DNA of 7,042 nt from an uncultured Lachnospiraceae bacterium (GTDB lineage Bacteria; Bacillota; Clostridia; Lachnospirales; Lachnospiraceae): the NCBI GenBank assembly GCA_934359535.1, contig CAKRLN010000111.1:1-7042 (forward strand), read 5' to 3'. This document shows positions 5,236 to 7,042 of this stretch, one piece after another; within the stretch, counting starts at the first letter, position 1; each line of letters begins with the position of its first letter. The notes under the pieces were generated by a model. That model had not been told where the DNA came from. It was given only the letters and a program-made list of their open reading frames with translations, and did not search any database. Position numbers and translations under genes: made by a program.

Positions 5236-5264
5236 TTGACTTTTTGCGCACAAGGTAATATCAT
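5236..5264 (+). promoter_or_regulatory. Sigma-A promoter of htpG
   Basis: TTGACT (5236-5241), a 17-bp spacer and TATCAT (5259-5264). The expected start is near 5271, giving a leader of about 90 nt. That leader contains a short hairpin AAACCG/CGGTTT (5289-5294 with 5305-5310) followed by a run of five T (5308-5312), which could act as a weak attenuator; low confidence for that role. Confidence 0.82.
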
Positions 5265-5359
5265 TTCAATTGTCTGAAGTACAAACACAAACCGATATGG
5301 CATGCGGTTTTTCCGCTGCTTTGGTTTTATGAATATTAAGATTCAAAGGAGTTGTTGAC

Positions 5360-7042
5360 ATGAGCACAAGACATGGAAATCTTTCAATTGACAGCGATAA
5401 TCTGTTTCCGATTATCAAGAAATGGTTATATTCCGACCATGACATTTTCTACCGTGAGTTAATCTCAAATGGCTGTGACGCCATCACAAAGCTGACTAAG
5501 CTTGACATGATGGGTGAATACCAGCTTCCGGCTGACTACAAGGGCAAGATTGAAGTCATCGTAAACCCGGAAGACAAAACCTTAAAATTTATCGATAACG
5601 GTCTTGGAATGACTGCCGATGAGGTAGAGGAATACATCAATCAGATCGCATTTTCCGGTGCAACCGATTTCATTGAGAAATACAAAGACAAGGCAAATGA
5701 TGACCAGATCATCGGACATTTCGGTTTAGGCTTTTACTCTGCATTTATGGTTGCTGATACCGTAACGATCGATACCCTTTCTTATAAAGAAGGTTCGACG
5801 GCTGTTCACTGGTCCTGCGATGGCGGAACGGAATTTGACATGGAAGACGGCACAAAGGACACCGTAGGAACTGAGATCACACTCTTCTTAAATGAGGACT
5901 GCCTGGAGTTCGCCAACGAATACCGTGCGCGTGAGGTCATCGAGAAATACTGCTCCTTCATGCCAACTGAGATTTATCTGTCCAAGGCAAATGCACCAGA
6001 GGAATATGAGACAATCGATGTCGCTGACAAGTTAGACACTGATACCGTCATCGAAGAGATCCATGAGGATGCAAAGACCGAGGAGAAGGAAAACGAGAAC
6101 GGTGAAAAAGAAATTGTTGAAGTCTCTCCTGCAAAGGATCAGTTAAAGATCGTAAAACGTCCAGTTGCCTTAAATGATACCCACCCGCTTTGGACAAAAA
6201 CACCAAGCGAGTGTACGGATGATGAATACAAAGAATTTTACCGCAAGGTATTTTTAGACTACAAGGAGCCTTTATTCTGGATTCATTTAAATATGGATTA
6301 TCCATTCAACTTAAAGGGTATCCTCTACTTCCCGAAGATCAATACCGAGTATGATTCCATCGAAGGAACGATTAAATTATACAATAACCAGGTATTTATC
6401 GCAGATAACATTAAGGAAGTTATCCCAGAATTCTTAATGCTCTTAAAGGGTGTTATTGATTGTCCGGATCTGCCGCTTAACGTATCCAGAAGCGCCCTTC
6501 AGAATGATGGCTTTGTAAAGAAAATCTCCGAGTACATTACAAAAAAGGTTGCTGACAAGCTGATCGGACTTTGCAAGACAGAAAAAGAAAGCTACGAAAA
6601 ATACTGGGACGACATCAGCCCATTCATCAAATTTGGCTGCTTAAAGGATGAGAAATTCTGCGATAAGATGGACGATTACATTCTTTTCAAGGATATCAAC
6701 GGTAAATACCAGACACTTCCAGAGCTGTTAAAGCCGGTTGAAGAGAAAAAGGATGAGGCTGCCAAGAATACTGAAAGCGCTGATAATGCTGTGGAAAATG
6801 CCGATACTGAAAATACAGAAAAGAAAGAGGATGACCGTGCAATTGTCTACTATGTAACAGACTGCACACAGCAGGGACAGTACATCAACCTCTTTAAAGA
6901 ACAGGGCATGAATGCGGTAATCTTAGACCATAATATTGATACCTCCTTCATTACCCAGTTAGAGCAGAGAAATGAGCATTACAAATTTATGCGTATCGAT
7001 GCTGACCTGACAGAAAGCCTGAAATCTGATTCTGCTGAGGAT
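5360..7042 (+). CDS. htpG: Hsp90-family chaperone HtpG, C-terminus beyond window
   Basis: ATP-dependent cytosolic chaperone. 561 codons are present and the frame is still open at the window edge, so part of the C-terminal dimerisation domain is missing. The GHKL ATPase domain (1-~225) shows FYRELISNGCDA (30-41; E33, N37, D40), IDNGLGMT (78-85; ATP-binding D79) and the ATP-lid segment GHFGLGFYSAFMVAD (119-133). The middle domain follows (~265-490), with WIHLNMDYPFNLKGILYFP and LPLNVSRSALQ (371-381; R377, the likely gamma-phosphate arginine). Two acidic low-complexity insertions are notable: ~230-260 between the ATPase and middle domains, and ~459-492 just before IVYYVTD, where HtpG is usually continuous. 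The start is supported by the SD AAAGGAG 8 nt upstream. Regulation is by the CIRCE site and the promoter at 5236-5264. It is divergent from the thioesterase gene. Confidence 0.97.
   Translation, partial: MSTRHGNLSIDSDNLFPIIKKWLYSDHDIFYRELISNGCDAITKLTKLDMMGEYQLPADYKGKIEVIVNPEDKTLKFIDNGLGMTADEVEEYINQIAFSGATDFIEKYKDKANDDQIIGHFGLGFYSAFMVADTVTIDTLSYKEGSTAVHWSCDGGTEFDMEDGTKDTVGTEITLFLNEDCLEFANEYRAREVIEKYCSFMPTEIYLSKANAPEEYETIDVADKLDTDTVIEEIHEDAKTEEKENENGEKEIVEVSPAKDQLKIVKRPVALNDTHPLWTKTPSECTDDEYKEFYRKVFLDYKEPLFWIHLNMDYPFNLKGILYFPKINTEYDSIEGTIKLYNNQVFIADNIKEVIPEFLMLLKGVIDCPDLPLNVSRSALQNDGFVKKISEYITKKVADKLIGLCKTEKESYEKYWDDISPFIKFGCLKDEKFCDKMDDYILFKDINGKYQTLPELLKPVEEKKDEAAKNTESADNAVENADTENTEKKEDDRAIVYYVTDCTQQGQYINLFKEQGMNAVILDHNIDTSFITQLEQRNEHYKFMRIDADLTESLKSDSAED

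Noticed and set aside
6048..6305. 85-aa minus-strand open frame within htpG
   Set aside because: Antisense shadow of a well-conserved coding region.

Overview
The window looks like chromosomal DNA of an anaerobic Firmicute, probably a Lachnospiraceae member (Roseburia/Eubacterium rectale/Butyrivibrio-like). This rests on moderate GC, strong Gram-positive Shine-Dalgarno sites, sigma-A type promoters with 17-bp spacers, a CIRCE operator and the character of the proteins; it is an inference, not a taxonomic assignment.

Layout. Four complete genes and one gene remnant lie on the minus strand, and one truncated gene lies on the plus strand. From left to right: a partial copy of a palindromic repeat/RNA element (1-111); a strong terminator (142-177); a 701-aa PAS-like/GGDEF/EAL protein whose GGDEF site is dead and whose EAL site looks intact (200-2305), with its own promoter; a remnant of a diguanylate cyclase gene that keeps only its start and its last ~25 codons (2380-2506); nagA (2503-3654), which overlaps the remnant's start codon by ATGA and has a clear promoter and a leader palindrome; a terminator (3786-3816); a Cys-rich, His-poor Fur-family regulator (3836-4273) behind a long leader; the second, complete copy of the palindromic element (4303-4508); a promoter with a DtxR-like operator over its -10 box (4554-4586); an FlK-like hot-dog thioesterase (4640-5029); then a divergent htpG (5360 to the window end) with a CIRCE element and a good promoter.

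How the parts may work together. nagA was once translationally coupled to a diguanylate cyclase with a periplasmic-binding-protein-like sensor. That gene has collapsed by internal deletion, so only the c-di-GMP phosphodiesterase remains here. The Fur-like gene appears to be transcribed from an iron/metal-operator promoter through a 206-nt nested hairpin. htpG is placed under HrcA control by the CIRCE site.

The most unusual signal is the 206-nt element. Copy 2 folds into a nearly continuous rod from end to end. Its non-Watson-Crick pairs are G-U wobbles when read as minus-strand RNA. Copy 1, 4.4 kb away, shares its terminal 20-nt box and apical hairpin, with compensatory base changes in the apical stem. 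I do not recognise it as a named RNA family. It could be a structured RNA or a dispersed palindromic (MITE-like) repeat that is transcribed.
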